A stretch of 64,000 nucleotides of DNA, from contig NZ_JBBJCN010000003.1 of the NCBI RefSeq assembly GCF_037622515.1, forward strand, positions 372,001-436,000, given 5' to 3'. The notes beneath the pieces are model-generated. The model was not told the origin of the DNA, did no database searches, and was given only the letters and a program-made list of their open reading frames with translations. This DNA is from Paradesertivirga superstes (lineage in GTDB: Bacteria > Bacteroidota > Bacteroidia > Sphingobacteriales > Sphingobacteriaceae). Shown here piece after piece: positions 9,301 to 16,908 of the stretch; positions within the stretch are counted from its first letter, which is position 1, and each line of letters opens with the position of its first letter. The position numbers and the translations under genes were made by a program.

Positions 9301-9505
9301 TGGGATTGATAAGGAGAATGCCGATACTATATTCCATATGTATGGCAGGTTAAATCATGAAATGGAAGGACAGGGTATTGGTTTGTATCTTATTAAAAAG
9401 ATCGTAGATGCAACGGGCGGCCATGTCCTTCTGGAAAGTGCTCCGGGCAGCGGCAGCAAGTTTTTGATATATCTAAAAACAGAAACGGAAGAAGTTCTGG
9501 CTTAA
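6326..9505 (+). CDS. CheB-CheR-PAS-histidine kinase fusion protein
   Basis: Product of 1059 aa, cytoplasmic. Residues about 5-190 are a CheB methylesterase with the triad Ser14 (GASAGG), His40 (VQH) and Asp132 (GLGTDGTEG), without a receiver domain. Residues about 200-470 are a CheR methyltransferase (KQTTILRRTKRRA; SAM loop WVAGCATGEEAYS; SCRNLLIYM). Residues about 630-720 are a long coiled coil with repeated NEEM/NEEL heptads. A PAS domain covers about 720-830, then HisKA (His847 in TASHDLLTP) and HATPase_c (NLVSNGIKF, DNGVGID, GQGIGLYLI). Fusions of this kind occur in organisms without flagellar chemotaxis and are thought to join protein methylation to a phosphorelay. No receptor, CheA, CheW or response regulator lies nearby. 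Confidence 0.93.
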   Translation: MLTEPHHIIAIGASAGGMEEINSFFDHTPLDGVSYIIVQHLSAEFKSRMLDLLSKHSKLEVKEAEDGMQIQCNEVYLIPNDKFMTIQNNHLHLTGKENIRGPHLTINTFFNSLAEDKGNKAIGIILSGLGTDGTEGIISIKKAGGMVIAQDPETTEFGSMPSNAIASGMVDFVLEPELMPDKIESYVKNEIDLMFNSKDDEKHLSDIINLIKEQSPLDFTDYKQTTILRRTKRRAAYSNFSTLASYIKFLKTNPHEVETLIQDFLISVTAFFRDKEAFDFIQNNVISGLLKSLAVDEELKIWVAGCATGEEAYSMAILVNEQLTGKYKNTVVKIFATDIDNYALVFAGKGAYSQETTKSISQERLDKYFIKEGITYKVNPEIRKMVIFAQHDLVKNPPYCNMHFISCRNLLIYMTPALQKKIFSMFLFGLKMDGYLFLGSSENPVPIIQSLEVINKKWKLYKNIEKKRVIRFDAFSLPDLKHKPAQFVRGNKGASNTLADTINETLVSNLNYQAICIDENNHVLKSYGDTSKYLLQKNFISDLPELLPKPLVVAFNTLRTKVLKTGKKSSVNGIKINHDDFVIKVTMTVYPLPARKEDPKNLLVIFNEDRSFNPVKVKDAEFDEKIYLDQYTRNLEDELRDLKDKLHSAHLQLDASNENMQSFNEELISANEEMQSSNEEMQSVNEELHTINSDYQLKNKELLELNDDLNNYFRSNINGQLFVNNDLLLMKFSPGTVKQINLLPTDVGRPLSHISTNIKFETFTADIEQVLLNGHIITKEIESLDGKWYQIMTMPYIRQTDNKIDGAIITFNDITELKNTQLELAKKNKSLLRINADLDNFVHTASHDLLTPLNNIEGSIVVMNKIERSNPDLTKFLNIINISIQKFRSLVKEIAEVAKIEADMISMEMVDLDDTIDNIEWSLDDKIKASGAVITRELNVKKVSFSKKNLRSIIYNLVSNGIKFTNLERPVINIKTATEGEYVVLSVEDNGVGIDKENADTIFHMYGRLNHEMEGQGIGLYLIKKIVDATGGHVLLESAPGSGSKFLIYLKTETEEVLA

Positions 9506-9600
9506 ATCATAATCGGATTCACTTGTTTAGTAAACTTATAAGGGCGAATTTAACTGATCTGGGAGATATCAGTTAAATATCTTACACTAATTCATATAAA

Positions 9601-9636
9601 ACAAAAAGAGGCGGAATTTCTTCCGCCTCTTTTTGT
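9601..9636. terminator. Bidirectional terminator between convergent genes
   Basis: Perfect 16-bp stem with a TTTC loop (ACAAAAAGAGGCGGAA at 9601-9616, complement at 9621-9636). It has A-runs on one side and T-runs on the other, so it can end both the fusion kinase (+) and the OmpA-family gene (-). Confidence 0.92.
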
Positions 9637-9652
9637 TTATGTTAAAATTTTA

Positions 9653-11596
9653 TTACTTACCGGGAATAATATCAATGATAACTGTTCTGTTATAAAAACG
9701 CTCTTCGGGAAGATTATTTTCAAACGGAGTACGATTCGCATCTTCACCAAAACCAAAGGTTTCAAATTTTACATTGCTTTTGCCTGATCTTGTTAAGGCC
9801 CGCTCAATAATTTTCTGTGTTTCCTGAGCTCTGTTATGAGAAAGCTTATGATTGTACTCTTCTTCACCAATAATATCGGTGTGCCCATGAACAATCACTG
9901 TAGATCCGCTGGAAATTAAGGGAGAAACAACATCCGTTAAGAATTTATTATACGACGCTATAGAGTTCGCTCTGTTAAAGTCGAATAAAATACTATAACG
10001 GAAGCCTTTTTCTGATGTCTCATCCTGACGCACTAAATAAACTGAACTCTCCTTTTTTACAGGTAATCCGGTTTTAGTTTCACCAAGCATTACCACTTTG
10101 TAATTTCCCTCTTTATTCGCTCCGAGAATTGATAGTCCCGGCATGCTTTCCTGATCTTTGTAAAAGGGTCCATAATGCTTCACCAAACCTTTATCATCAG
10201 TCATATCGATTGTCCATGACTTTAGAACAGCGCTAGCTCCATCAACATTGAAAATCACGTGGCTATCAAGAGGATTAACCTGAGTTGTAATAATCTGAAC
10301 TGGTTTCATCATTCCACCGCCAACTTCCATTAACAGTTCGGGTGATTCGCTGGAAATATCTACCCTGCGGTCTCCTTCACGAAGAAGAACAAGTTCTTTC
10401 GTTCCGCCTGGTTGTTCTGAAGGGATAAGCGGCTTTGTACGACCAGCTGTCGAAATCCGTGAGCTATTGATACCAAATACAGATACCATATATTGCTTAA
10501 TTGATTCGGCAAAGATTTTACCTTCTTTCGGCCCGTTTGCAGAAGCACCATTTAATGCAATAGAAGCACTGGGATTAGCCCTCATTCTGTCTCCAAGGAT
10601 ATTCAGAATGTTATGATACACATTTAACTGCCTTGCCGAACGGCCGGTCATTGTTTGTGATTGTTCAATTTGCAAAGATGTTTCCTTAAAAGACGAGGCC
10701 TGGTTGTTTGTAAGCAGCACATACCGGCTTGGTATGTCTGTTGATCCACCATCAAAAAACACAGAATTACGAAGTGGCAGGGTTTCACTCACCAGGCGCT
10801 GTACAGGAACGGCTTTAGGAGCACGTACAGCAAAAGTAACATCCCTGACAGGGATAGCTGCAAGCGGAGCTTCTATAACGGCAGGATCTTCTTTTCCTGC
10901 TTTGCCGAATTTCAATGCAATACCCGCCCTTACAGTAGACACAGACCAGCTCTCGATGCTACGTGCATCCTGGCCAAAGTATGGGTGATATGAGATAAAG
11001 GGTGAAAGAGAAGCCTTGGTTTTGCTGTTCGCAGAAGATATCGGAAAGTCATATCCCATACCTATCTGACCCGAGAAAATAGTGTTGTTCATCGCACTAA
11101 AATCATCATTTGTATCAGGCTGTTTTAACTGAGTATATTCAAATTCCTTTTGCATACCAAACGCCACTCGCGGGCCCGCGAAAAAGAACAGTTTAGTGGA
11201 AGGAACACCTAATCTCAAGCTCGGTTCAACAGTAATGTAGTCAAGATTAGTTTTTAAGGTTGCAGGGCAATTACATGGAGCTATAACGCTGTCAAATTTG
11301 CCTCCGCGTCCGTCGTAACCCACATTTAACATAAACCCTAAGATACTTGCTGGTCTGTATTCCATCAAAAATGACCCGTAAGGACGTATTCCGTTTCCTT
11401 TATGGAAAGCAGTAGGAACGATTAATGAGTTGCTTAATCGTTGGGTTGTGCCGCTATACAAATTCAGATTCGCGCCGCCTGATACACCGAACCACCATTT
11501 TGGCTGGGTGGTTTGGCCCTGAACGGTGACCTGGCCTAGAATTATCATCAATGTGCAGATGATAAAGCCTTGCATTATTTTATTTATTGGTATCAT
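9653..11596 (-). CDS. OmpA-family outer-membrane protein
   Basis: Product of 647 aa with an N-terminal signal peptide (hydrophobic IICTLMIILG, cleavage near VQGQ). The N-terminal third (about 30-230) is rich in alternating hydrophobic strands and aromatic residues, typical of an outer-membrane beta-barrel with an opacity-porin fold. A middle region of uncertain fold follows. The C-terminal 110 residues form an OmpA-like peptidoglycan-binding domain (VIVHGHTDIIGEEEYN, LSHNRAQ). It lies 73 bases downstream of the DUF3494 lipoprotein on the same strand and is likely co-transcribed, with a UUCG hairpin between them. It may anchor or organise the adhesin-like protein at the cell surface; that is inference from position. 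Confidence 0.85.
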   Translation of the reverse strand: MIPINKIMQGFIICTLMIILGQVTVQGQTTQPKWWFGVSGGANLNLYSGTTQRLSNSLIVPTAFHKGNGIRPYGSFLMEYRPASILGFMLNVGYDGRGGKFDSVIAPCNCPATLKTNLDYITVEPSLRLGVPSTKLFFFAGPRVAFGMQKEFEYTQLKQPDTNDDFSAMNNTIFSGQIGMGYDFPISSANSKTKASLSPFISYHPYFGQDARSIESWSVSTVRAGIALKFGKAGKEDPAVIEAPLAAIPVRDVTFAVRAPKAVPVQRLVSETLPLRNSVFFDGGSTDIPSRYVLLTNNQASSFKETSLQIEQSQTMTGRSARQLNVYHNILNILGDRMRANPSASIALNGASANGPKEGKIFAESIKQYMVSVFGINSSRISTAGRTKPLIPSEQPGGTKELVLLREGDRRVDISSESPELLMEVGGGMMKPVQIITTQVNPLDSHVIFNVDGASAVLKSWTIDMTDDKGLVKHYGPFYKDQESMPGLSILGANKEGNYKVVMLGETKTGLPVKKESSVYLVRQDETSEKGFRYSILFDFNRANSIASYNKFLTDVVSPLISSGSTVIVHGHTDIIGEEEYNHKLSHNRAQETQKIIERALTRSGKSNVKFETFGFGEDANRTPFENNLPEERFYNRTVIIDIIPGK

Positions 11597-11646
11597 ATGA
11601 GTAGTCTTTAAATTAATTTCTTGTTTGATTTTTACATTTTAATATA

Positions 11647-11664
11647 AATCCCCCGAAGGGGATT
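11647..11664 (-). terminator. Intergenic UUCG-tetraloop hairpin
   Basis: On the minus transcript AATCCCC-TTCG-GGGGATT forms a 7-bp stem closed by the very stable C(UUCG)G loop, directly after the stop at 11670. Only a weak U-stretch follows, so partial termination or processing between two operon genes is more likely than full termination. Confidence 0.65.
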
Positions 11665-11669
11665 CATTT

Positions 11670-13310
11670 TTAAGGTTGGATTACAGTACTTCCTATTAGC
11701 GTAACTGCTGTTTGAGCTAATAATTTACCGGTAATTATCGCACCGTTATTCAGGGAAATCAATGTTTTACTCAATATAATACCATTGAAGTTCGCTTGGG
11801 TTCCAAGAGTTGCCTGACCGGCAACAACCCACATAATATTTTTGGCCTGTGCGCCACCTGCCAGAACAACTCTTGCACTATTACTCACTGTAAGGTCTCC
11901 GGCTATCTGGAAAACCCAGGTATCATTGGCCGAACCAGTTAGCGTAACTGTAGTGTTTGGATTAATCAGCACACCAGTACTCCATTTATATAATCCCGGA
12001 GCCAGGTTCAGTCCTGATATATTTCCAGCTCCAGTTCCAATGATAGGTGCCGGAGTGACCAAATTGTTCGCTGTGGTATAAGCGGTCTCCATATTACTCA
12101 CCGCCGTAGTCATGTTAGTTGGAGTAGGGGCAGCATAATCAGACGCATAAATTCTGCCGGTCACAATTGGTGAGCGGGAAAACTGTCCGCTTGCATCCAT
12201 TATCAATCCAAAACCGGTTATGGCTGTAGCAGCTGCGGGACTAACACCTATGTCGCCGTTTACGAGGCTGATACCTGTAGTTGAAATACCTGCTTTCGTA
12301 AGAATTGAAAAATTGGCAGCTCCGCCTAAACTTGGTAATGTTGGACCAACCGCCGGACCGGCAACCGGACCACCTGCCGTGAAGTTAGCAGTAAATGTTC
12401 TGTTGGCAGTAATTACAAAGGTTAATGGATTTGTAGTTAAGGTTGGGTTTCCAACTTCTGTCCAATTGGTAAATGTAAACCCGCTGTTTGCGATTGCCCG
12501 TATAGTTACTGAAGAACCTGAACTATACGTCCCGGCACCAGTTACTGTTCCTCCCGGACTTGGAGCACCCGGATTTGTATTTAACGTTACTGTAAAACTT
12601 GTTACTGATGGCACAAAATTGGCTACAAGCGCCGTGTTTCCTGCCATAGTAAATTGATAGTTTGGATTTGTTGAAACAACAACACCTGCCTTTGTCCAGT
12701 TAGTAAATGCATAACCCGGACTTGGTGCAGCAGTTACAGTAACAGAAGATCCCTGGGCAAAATCCCCTGATCCGCTCGTGGTACCGCCTATAGCCGGATT
12801 CGTTGGATTAGAGGATAGCGTTACCCGCGGAACAGTTGTAAACGTCCAGACATAATCAGCAGCCATTGCTGTACGCAGTGTGTCTGTAGACCCCGTGGTT
12901 ACAGTACCTGTATATGTAGTAAAGGGTAAGAGCCCCTCGGTTGACGGAGCTGTTGGTGTTGGAGTAAAAGTAAATACTTTACCGTCGGCTGTTGGAGCCA
13001 CCGTTCCGGAAATAGATGCCGTTCCCTGCTTTAAAAGAACTGTAGACGCATTAATTGTTGAAGCCTCCATGTTGGTGTTGAATGTTAACATAATAACTTT
13101 GTTCACCGCAACATCTACCGCACCATTTGCTGGGTCGGTAGTAACAACAGGACAGAGACCGACAATCTCATCACCGAAATCATCTTTCTTACAGCCGGCA
13201 GTAAATACTGCAAGCAATACTATAAAGGACCACATAGTATGGTATATTTTTGAATAGCCCCGGCTACGCGCTGCAACACTATTCTTAATAAAAGGAATTT
13301 TTGTAATCAT
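11670..13310 (-). CDS. Surface lipoprotein with Big_5, two InlB-type repeats and a DUF3494 ice-binding-like domain
   Basis: Product of 546 aa. A hydrophobic stretch ends in the lipobox FTAGC, followed by KKDDF, so it is a lipoprotein. Residues about 55-160 are a bacterial Ig-like (Big_5) domain. Two divergent InlB B-type repeats follow (about 165-235 and 245-315), each with GSSVT...FTNWT. The C-terminal about 220 residues are DUF3494, the beta-solenoid of bacterial and algal ice-binding proteins (GDIGVSPAAATAITGF, VVAGQATLGTQANFNGIIL). In temperate bacteria such domains are often part of surface adhesins, so ice binding itself is not established. The start is uncertain: an in-frame ATG at 13232 would give a more standard lipoprotein signal. 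Confidence 0.85.
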   Translation of the reverse strand: MITKIPFIKNSVAARSRGYSKIYHTMWSFIVLLAVFTAGCKKDDFGDEIVGLCPVVTTDPANGAVDVAVNKVIMLTFNTNMEASTINASTVLLKQGTASISGTVAPTADGKVFTFTPTPTAPSTEGLLPFTTYTGTVTTGSTDTLRTAMAADYVWTFTTVPRVTLSSNPTNPAIGGTTSGSGDFAQGSSVTVTAAPSPGYAFTNWTKAGVVVSTNPNYQFTMAGNTALVANFVPSVTSFTVTLNTNPGAPSPGGTVTGAGTYSSGSSVTIRAIANSGFTFTNWTEVGNPTLTTNPLTFVITANRTFTANFTAGGPVAGPAVGPTLPSLGGAANFSILTKAGISTTGISLVNGDIGVSPAAATAITGFGLIMDASGQFSRSPIVTGRIYASDYAAPTPTNMTTAVSNMETAYTTANNLVTPAPIIGTGAGNISGLNLAPGLYKWSTGVLINPNTTVTLTGSANDTWVFQIAGDLTVSNSARVVLAGGAQAKNIMWVVAGQATLGTQANFNGIILSKTLISLNNGAIITGKLLAQTAVTLIGSTVIQP

Positions 13311-13986
13311 GATTACTAATTTTGAGTGAAAATTTTATATGCTTTGAGAGCGTTATAGCATTACACCCAGTCTTTCGTTTACGATGGATGGTAAAATTTT
13401 AAGTATTGACATTCGCTTTTAATAATCGTTCACAAAGAGATTATAAGCGAAATACATGAATGGGAAATCGGGAGGGTATACTGTTTATAATGAAGTTTTA
13501 ATATGAGGTTTTGTGAAATAAGCTCCGTCACCGTTTTAAAAGAGGCTTTATAGATATTTACAAATATGTAAACATTTATACAGATCTGTGCAAAGCGAGT
13601 GCCCTTAAAACATCAGACTTTGGACATATCAAGATCTGTTATAAGAATTGTCCGTTCTAAGCATATCAGAGCACTTTTTAAGCAAAAAAAAAAGAAAATA
13701 TTTTTATTTTAATTTAAATCTGATTTTTACATCATTAAAAAATTTAAATTAAAATAAAAATCATGCCCGAATTACAGCAAAACTGTAGGTTTTAAAGTAC
13801 GGTCTTTGTAATCGGGACCAATTCGCAGGCTAGACACAATATGATGTGGATTGAGGATGGATTTAAACTTATTTAAAAGCCCTGAAAATCTCTAAAAGAA
13901 CCTTAAGGGCCTCCGCGTACAAAAAGAGGGAACCGACTAAGTCGGTAAACTAAAGTTTGGTTAAACAGAATTCAGTATAAAATCAA
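13311..13986. other. Long intergenic region between DUF3494 gene and symporter
   Basis: About 680 bases without a credible ORF. It holds the promoter of the minus-strand DUF3494 gene, a pure A/T 20-bp inverted repeat (13700-13761), and a small hairpin with stem ACCGAC/GTCGGT at 13932-13946. Nothing else recognised. Confidence 0.5.
13700..13761. repeat. Perfect 20-bp inverted repeat made only of A and T
   Basis: The arm ATTTTTATTTTAATTTAAAT (13700-13719) is exactly repeated in inverted form at 13742-13761, around a 22-nt loop. An A-run (13684-13693) lies to its left. There is no GC in the stem, so it is not a standard rho-independent terminator; a protein-binding or DNA-bending element is possible. 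Confidence 0.75.
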
Positions 13987-14015
13987 AGAACCTCCTCCGG
14001 CTTGGAGAAGGTTCT
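13987..14015 (-). terminator. Terminator of the symporter operon
   Basis: AGAACCTTCTCC pairs with GGAGGAGGTTCT on the minus transcript (12-bp stem with one U.G pair), followed by a short U-rich stretch. It lies 25 bases after the symporter stop codon. Confidence 0.75.
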
Positions 14016-14039
14016 GTAAATTCTTCTAGTGTTAATTGA

Positions 14040-15728
14040 TTACCAGTAAATACCGTAGATAGCTACAAGCATACCAATAATAATTAGCGAACCTACAGCA
14101 AAACCAGTTGTAGTTTTAAACATTTTAGTATCTACTTCCAAACCAGTTGGACGAAGACCTTTACTATTTTCAATCATACTGATAATGTACATTCCCAGTA
14201 TACAGAAAAGGAACACAAATCCCATACGATCAAGGAAAGGAATCTCATAAACACCGCCAGCGGCTGGATTTGGAACTGCGAAACCAAATGGCTCAAGGAA
14301 AGACAGATCTACCATCCCAGGAAGGAACTTAAGGAGTAATGAAAGTAAAAACCCTCCAATTGTAGCGAACAATGCTGCGTTCGAAGTTGTTTTCTTCCAG
14401 AAAAATCCTAAAATAAACATGGCGAAGATACCCGGAGATACAAACCCTGTATATTCCTGAATGTATTGGAACCCGCCTTTTTTATCAATTCCTAAATGGG
14501 GTGCAATAATAACTCCCAATATCATTGAAACAACTACAGTGATTTTACCTGTCATAACCAGGTTCTTTTCACTTGCATTAACATTAAATATTTTTTTGTA
14601 AACATCTAAAGTAAAGATGGTAGCAATACTATTAGCCTTACCGGCTAGAGATGCAACCACAGCCGCCGTAAGAGCCGCAAATGATAAACCTTTCAACCCT
14701 GTAGGAAGAAGATTAAGTAATACCGGATAAGCTCTGTCTGGAGTTAATTCACCATCATGTAACATGTCTGTCTGGAAACTTCCAGCGCCTTCTCTGTATA
14801 ATACATACGCGGCGATACCTGGTAATACTACAATAACCGGCATTAATAATTTAAGAAAAGCTGCAAATAAAATACCGCCCCGGGCAGTTTTAAGATCTGC
14901 TCCTAAAGCACGTTGTGTGATGTATTGGTTACATCCCCAATAGTTTAAGTTTACTATCCACATACCACCAACTAAGAGGGTTAATCCCGGCAGGTCAATA
15001 AAGTTAGGATTGCTGCGGTCAAATATCATATCAAAGTGGTCGCTCGCTTTTGTAGCCATTAAATTGTAACCATTAAGCACACCAGTTGTACCATAATGCT
15101 CCGATACCAGATTTAAGGCCAGATAAGTCGTTGCAAGGCCCCCAAGAATTAAAAAGAATACCTGAATGACATCTGTATAACCAATAACCTTCATTCCTCC
15201 TAAAGTAATAATGATAGAGAAAATGGCTAAGGCATACATACAAGCGGTGAGGTTAAGCCCTGAAATACTATTAATCGCCAATGCACCCAGATAAAGAATA
15301 GAAGTAAGATTCACTACAACATATAGTAGCAACCAGAATACCGCCATGATCATTGCAACAGTACCGTTATAACGCTGATGAAGGAATTGAGGCATGGTAA
15401 AAATCTTATTTTTAAGATATACCGGAATAAAGAAAACCGCCACAATTACTAAGGTGATGGCAGCCATTAGCTCGTAAGTGGCAATTGCCAAACCCATTTT
15501 AAAACCAGAACCACTCATACCGATAAACTGCTCGGCAGAAATGTTTGAAGCAATTAAGGATGCTCCGATTGCCCACCAGGTTAAAGAACCTTCGGCAAGA
15601 AAATAATCTTTAGAGCCACTGCTTTCAGATTTTTTCTTATTATAGATATACAAGCCGTAGCCTGCAACTATAATGAAATAAATAAAAAATACAATGTAAT
15701 CTTTAGTGTCTAGTGAATTTGTATTCAT
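14040..15728 (-). CDS. Sodium/solute (SGLT-type) symporter
   Basis: Product of 562 aa with about 14 hydrophobic helices, typical of the SSS family. It is closely similar to the Vibrio sodium/galactose transporter vSGLT: WWAIGASLIASNISAEQFIG, MSGSGFKMGLAIATYE, NYWGCNQYITQRAL and KLLMPVIVVLPGIAAYVLY. It should import a sugar or uronate across the inner membrane with Na+. It is the last gene of the leftward set that starts with the Ldh2-family gene and GH43, which points to xylan-derived sugars or glucuronate as substrate, but the exact substrate cannot be read. Confidence 0.93.
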   Translation of the reverse strand: MNTNSLDTKDYIVFFIYFIIVAGYGLYIYNKKKSESSGSKDYFLAEGSLTWWAIGASLIASNISAEQFIGMSGSGFKMGLAIATYELMAAITLVIVAVFFIPVYLKNKIFTMPQFLHQRYNGTVAMIMAVFWLLLYVVVNLTSILYLGALAINSISGLNLTACMYALAIFSIIITLGGMKVIGYTDVIQVFFLILGGLATTYLALNLVSEHYGTTGVLNGYNLMATKASDHFDMIFDRSNPNFIDLPGLTLLVGGMWIVNLNYWGCNQYITQRALGADLKTARGGILFAAFLKLLMPVIVVLPGIAAYVLYREGAGSFQTDMLHDGELTPDRAYPVLLNLLPTGLKGLSFAALTAAVVASLAGKANSIATIFTLDVYKKIFNVNASEKNLVMTGKITVVVSMILGVIIAPHLGIDKKGGFQYIQEYTGFVSPGIFAMFILGFFWKKTTSNAALFATIGGFLLSLLLKFLPGMVDLSFLEPFGFAVPNPAAGGVYEIPFLDRMGFVFLFCILGMYIISMIENSKGLRPTGLEVDTKMFKTTTGFAVGSLIIIGMLVAIYGIYW

Positions 15729-15906
15729 ATTGGTTAGGTTATTCTTTATTTTTTAAAATGTTAAATCATCTCTTGCCCAGGAATGAGCCTCTTTTTGGTT
15801 ACTTAGTGTAAATTCAACACTTAATAATTTCGGTGCTCAAAGTAGAAATATTTATTTAAATTTTTATATTTTTTTTTGCGAACGAAAATCATTGAAAATA
15901 AGACTA

Positions 15907-16830
15907 TTAACGCAGCCTTGCTAACTCTTTTTTGGAAACTTTAAAGATGGAACCATGCCGAAGTCCTTTAGGCAGGCTAATCTTATCAGAAATATCTGTC
16001 CAGTTTTTCAAATCTGTAGAAGTTATTGCCCCGTATTTGTGTGCAGTGTATTTATCGTAATAAACAATCCAGTTTTTACCCATCTTCAGAGTGGTAGGAC
16101 CTTCAGCCCATATCTTATCTGTAATAGGTCCACTTGCCTTAGAGTAAGGGCCTGTGAGGTTTTGGGCAAAAGCAATTTTTAAATTCTTTTGTACAGGTTC
16201 TTTCGTTTCATCTTTAAGAAACATAACCCAACGCTTACCATCTTTAACAATAGTTGCATCTATCGAATTAAAACCCGGATTATAAAGCAGTTTGGTTCCA
16301 CTAAAGCTTTTAAAATCCTTAGTTGTTACATAATATATCCTATGATTATACCCCGCGTCTGCCGTAACCTGAGTTTCGGGAAAAAGTCCGGTTATAGTTG
16401 TGGCCCAATAAATCAAATACTGTTTATTCTTTTTGTCGTAAGTAATTTCCGGGGCCCAGGAATTTCTGGCACCTTGTTCGTGCTCCATAACCGGAATATA
16501 TTTTTGTTCCGACCAGTGAACCAGATCTTTAGAACTCGCATAACCTATCCCCTTAGCTGTCCAGCTTACAGTCCATACCATATGAAAAATGCCATCTTTA
16601 CCTTTAATGATGCAAGGGTCACGCATCAGTTTATCCTTACTCAGAACTGGTTTCAAAAAAGAGCTGTCACCCTTTAGAGCTTTCCAATTAAATCCATCTT
16701 CACTATAAGCCAGGTGCAAACCGTCTTCTCCGTTACCTTTAAAATAAGAAAATAAGTAGGGAGCTTTCTTTTGTGCATAGAGCGAAACTGCAGCACAAAG
16801 AAAGAAAGTTAGGAATAAAATTCGTTTCAT
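15907..16830 (-). CDS. GH43-like secreted glycoside hydrolase
   Basis: Product of 307 aa with a Sec signal peptide (FLTFFLCAAVSLYAQ, cut after AQ). The rest is one five-bladed beta-propeller of the GH43 (clan GH-F) type. Asp in MRDPCIIK, Asp in SIDATIVKDG and Glu in WAEGPTTL occupy the usual positions of base, pKa modulator and acid in this clan. Family activities are beta-xylosidase and alpha-L-arabinofuranosidase; the neighbouring GH67 and uxuA genes favour a role on glucuronoxylan side chains. Exact subfamily uncertain. Gap of 178 bases to the symporter and 78 bases from the dehydrogenase upstream. Confidence 0.8.
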   Translation of the reverse strand: MKRILFLTFFLCAAVSLYAQKKAPYLFSYFKGNGEDGLHLAYSEDGFNWKALKGDSSFLKPVLSKDKLMRDPCIIKGKDGIFHMVWTVSWTAKGIGYASSKDLVHWSEQKYIPVMEHEQGARNSWAPEITYDKKNKQYLIYWATTITGLFPETQVTADAGYNHRIYYVTTKDFKSFSGTKLLYNPGFNSIDATIVKDGKRWVMFLKDETKEPVQKNLKIAFAQNLTGPYSKASGPITDKIWAEGPTTLKMGKNWIVYYDKYTAHKYGAITSTDLKNWTDISDKISLPKGLRHGSIFKVSKKELARLR

Positions 16831-16908
16831 CTGAACTATGGAGGTTTAATGGGGCTAAATATACTGTTAAAACTAAGGTTCAATCAAATATAAATTGCCT
16901 TTAAGAGA

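Noticed and set aside
12220..13257. Long plus-strand frames opposite the DUF3494 lipoprotein gene
   Set aside because: They are antisense shadows of a Thr/Gly/Ala-rich repeat protein; the minus strand has a signal peptide and several known domains.
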